6,498 nucleotides of DNA, taken from contig CAMLEX010000299.1 in assembly GCA_946479055.1 (NCBI GenBank), forward strand, positions 1 through 6,498, given 5' to 3'. The position numbers and the translations under genes are program-made. The notes below the pieces were generated by a model. That model ran no database searches, had not been told where the DNA came from, and saw only the letters and a program-made list of their open reading frames with translations. Shown here piece after piece: positions 5,713 to 6,498 of this stretch (within the stretch, counting starts at the first letter, position 1; each line of letters opens with the position of its first letter). The stretch is from an uncultured Bacteroidota bacterium. GTDB taxonomy: Bacteria; Bacteroidota; Bacteroidia; Chitinophagales; Chitinophagaceae.

Positions 5713-5895
5713 GCAACAATGTATTTTTTGTGTTCTTAGTTGGTGGTAAAATCGTTTTATCATAACCAACCTAACATGGGTTGATCAAAGACAATTTAGA
5801 CTACTAATTGATGCAAAGCCGTTTATATTGCATTAAATTTAGCTGTTTAGGCTTCCAAAACAAAACCGTTCATCTCTTTTCTTGTTATTGCGTTG

Positions 5896-5903
5896 TATTT
5901 TTG
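5896..5903 (+). promoter_or_regulatory. likely -7 element of the mqnC promoter
   Basis: TATTTTTG matches the Bacteroidota consensus TAnnTTTG and lies 34 bases before the mqnC ATG, giving a leader of about 25-30 bases. The proper -33 position (around 5869-5879) has no exact TTG; a TTG at 5882-5884 is too close. No Shine-Dalgarno site precedes the ATG, only an A-rich stretch, as is usual in this phylum. Confidence 0.45.
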
Positions 5904-5937
5904 CAAACCCTCCCAAAAGAGAATAAAAGATTCAACC

Positions 5938-6498
5938 ATGATTTTATCCGGGTTATTAGAAAGAGCAGCGAAGTTTGAGTTTTTATCGGTAGAAGAAGGC
6001 GTTTTTCTTTATCATCATGCTCCCCTTACCGATCTGATGTTTGTGGCTGATGAACTACGAAAAAAACAGGCGCCGCATGGAAAAGTGACCTGGCAGATAG
6101 ATCGCAACGTGAATACTACCAATGTCTGTATTGCCAACTGTAAGTTCTGCAATTTCTTTCGTATTCCTGGTCATGCCGAAGCCTATATTACCGATATGCC
6201 GGTATACCGTCAAAAGATTGAAGAGACCTTAAAATATGGTGGCGACCAGTTATTATTACAAGGGGGACATCATCCCGAACTGGGTTTACAGTTTTATGTT
6301 GATACATTTCGCCAGATAAAAGAAGAATTTCCAACTATCAAATTGCATGCGCTGGGGCCACCCGAAGTAGCGCATATTACCAAGCTGGAAAAAAGTACGC
6401 ATCGTGAAATATTGATGGCTTTAAAAGAAGCCGGCATGGATTCTTTGCCGGGTGCGGGTGCTGAAATACTGATAGACCGGGTGCGCCGGTTGATATCG
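5938..6498 (+). CDS. mqnC: cyclic dehypoxanthinyl futalosine synthase MqnC, 3'-truncated by window end
   Basis: The frame is open for 187 codons from the ATG at 5938 to the last base, roughly the first half of a protein of usual length near 370-380 residues. It is a radical SAM enzyme: C64-x3-C68-x2-C71 sits in NVCIANCKFCNFFR and binds the 4Fe-4S cluster. It is preceded by VTWQIDRNVNTTN and followed by GGDQLLLQGGHHPELGL (101-117), HALGPPE (137-143) and GMDSLPGAGAEIL (166-178). These are marks of MqnC, which cyclises dehypoxanthine futalosine in the futalosine route to menaquinone. MqnE is related, but the N-terminal sequence and LQGGHHP context favour MqnC. The start is chosen because ILSGLLERAAKFEFLSVEEGV is the normal family N-terminus and the promoter element lies just upstream. 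The enzyme is cytosolic. The gene is divergent from the protease gene, and no other menaquinone gene is in view. Confidence 0.93.
   Translation, partial: MILSGLLERAAKFEFLSVEEGVFLYHHAPLTDLMFVADELRKKQAPHGKVTWQIDRNVNTTNVCIANCKFCNFFRIPGHAEAYITDMPVYRQKIEETLKYGGDQLLLQGGHHPELGLQFYVDTFRQIKEEFPTIKLHALGPPEVAHITKLEKSTHREILMALKEAGMDSLPGAGAEILIDRVRRLIS

Noticed and set aside
5766..5783. CAACC-TAACATG-GGTTG inverted repeat as an operator upstream of mqnC
   Set aside because: Only five base pairs and far from the likely -7 element; expected by chance in a gap of this length.

Overview
The window looks like one end of a short-read assembly contig from a Bacteroidota bacterium, most likely of the Chitinophagaceae type. 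The grounds are the DUF4421 protein, the two-gene M16 peptidase arrangement, the futalosine-pathway gene mqnC, the lack of clear Shine-Dalgarno sites, and several matches to the Bacteroidota -7 promoter element TAnnTTTG. Placement below phylum is inference. Bases 1-45 are not biological: they are the end of the Illumina TruSeq universal adapter left on the contig.

Layout, left to right. Adapter (1-45). A 5'-truncated DUF4421 gene on + (47-829). A convergent gap with heptamer tandem repeats and a matching inverted copy (830-962). A four-gene minus-strand cluster read from 3998 down to 963: catalytic M16 peptidase (2760-3998), small antitoxin (2538-2732), ParE-type toxin (2239-2553) and catalytically dead M16 partner (963-2237). 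A 447-bp gap of purine/pyrimidine-rich repeats and a GC-rich hairpin patch (3999-4445). A minus-strand secreted aspartic protease with a C-terminal PDZ domain (4446-5645). A divergent promoter gap (5646-5937). The 5' part of mqnC on + (5938 to the window end).

How the genes work together. The two M16 proteins look like the two halves of one heterodimeric zinc peptidase. One has HLFEH but lacks the Arg/Tyr substrate pair; the other has the Arg/Tyr pair but lacks HxxEH. A complete type II toxin-antitoxin module sits exactly between these two genes. It has a 27-nt gap on one side and a 1-nt gap on the other, and its own -7-like element lies inside an inverted repeat that could be an autoregulatory operator. 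The dead peptidase subunit is therefore probably translated and transcribed in the wake of the toxin. This nesting is the most interesting biology in the window.

The remaining genes are unrelated housekeeping or accessory functions: MqnC makes menaquinone by the futalosine route, the aspartic protease is probably periplasmic or envelope-associated, and the DUF4421 protein is an envelope-type protein of unknown role. I found no tRNA, rRNA, CRISPR array, transposase or integrase.
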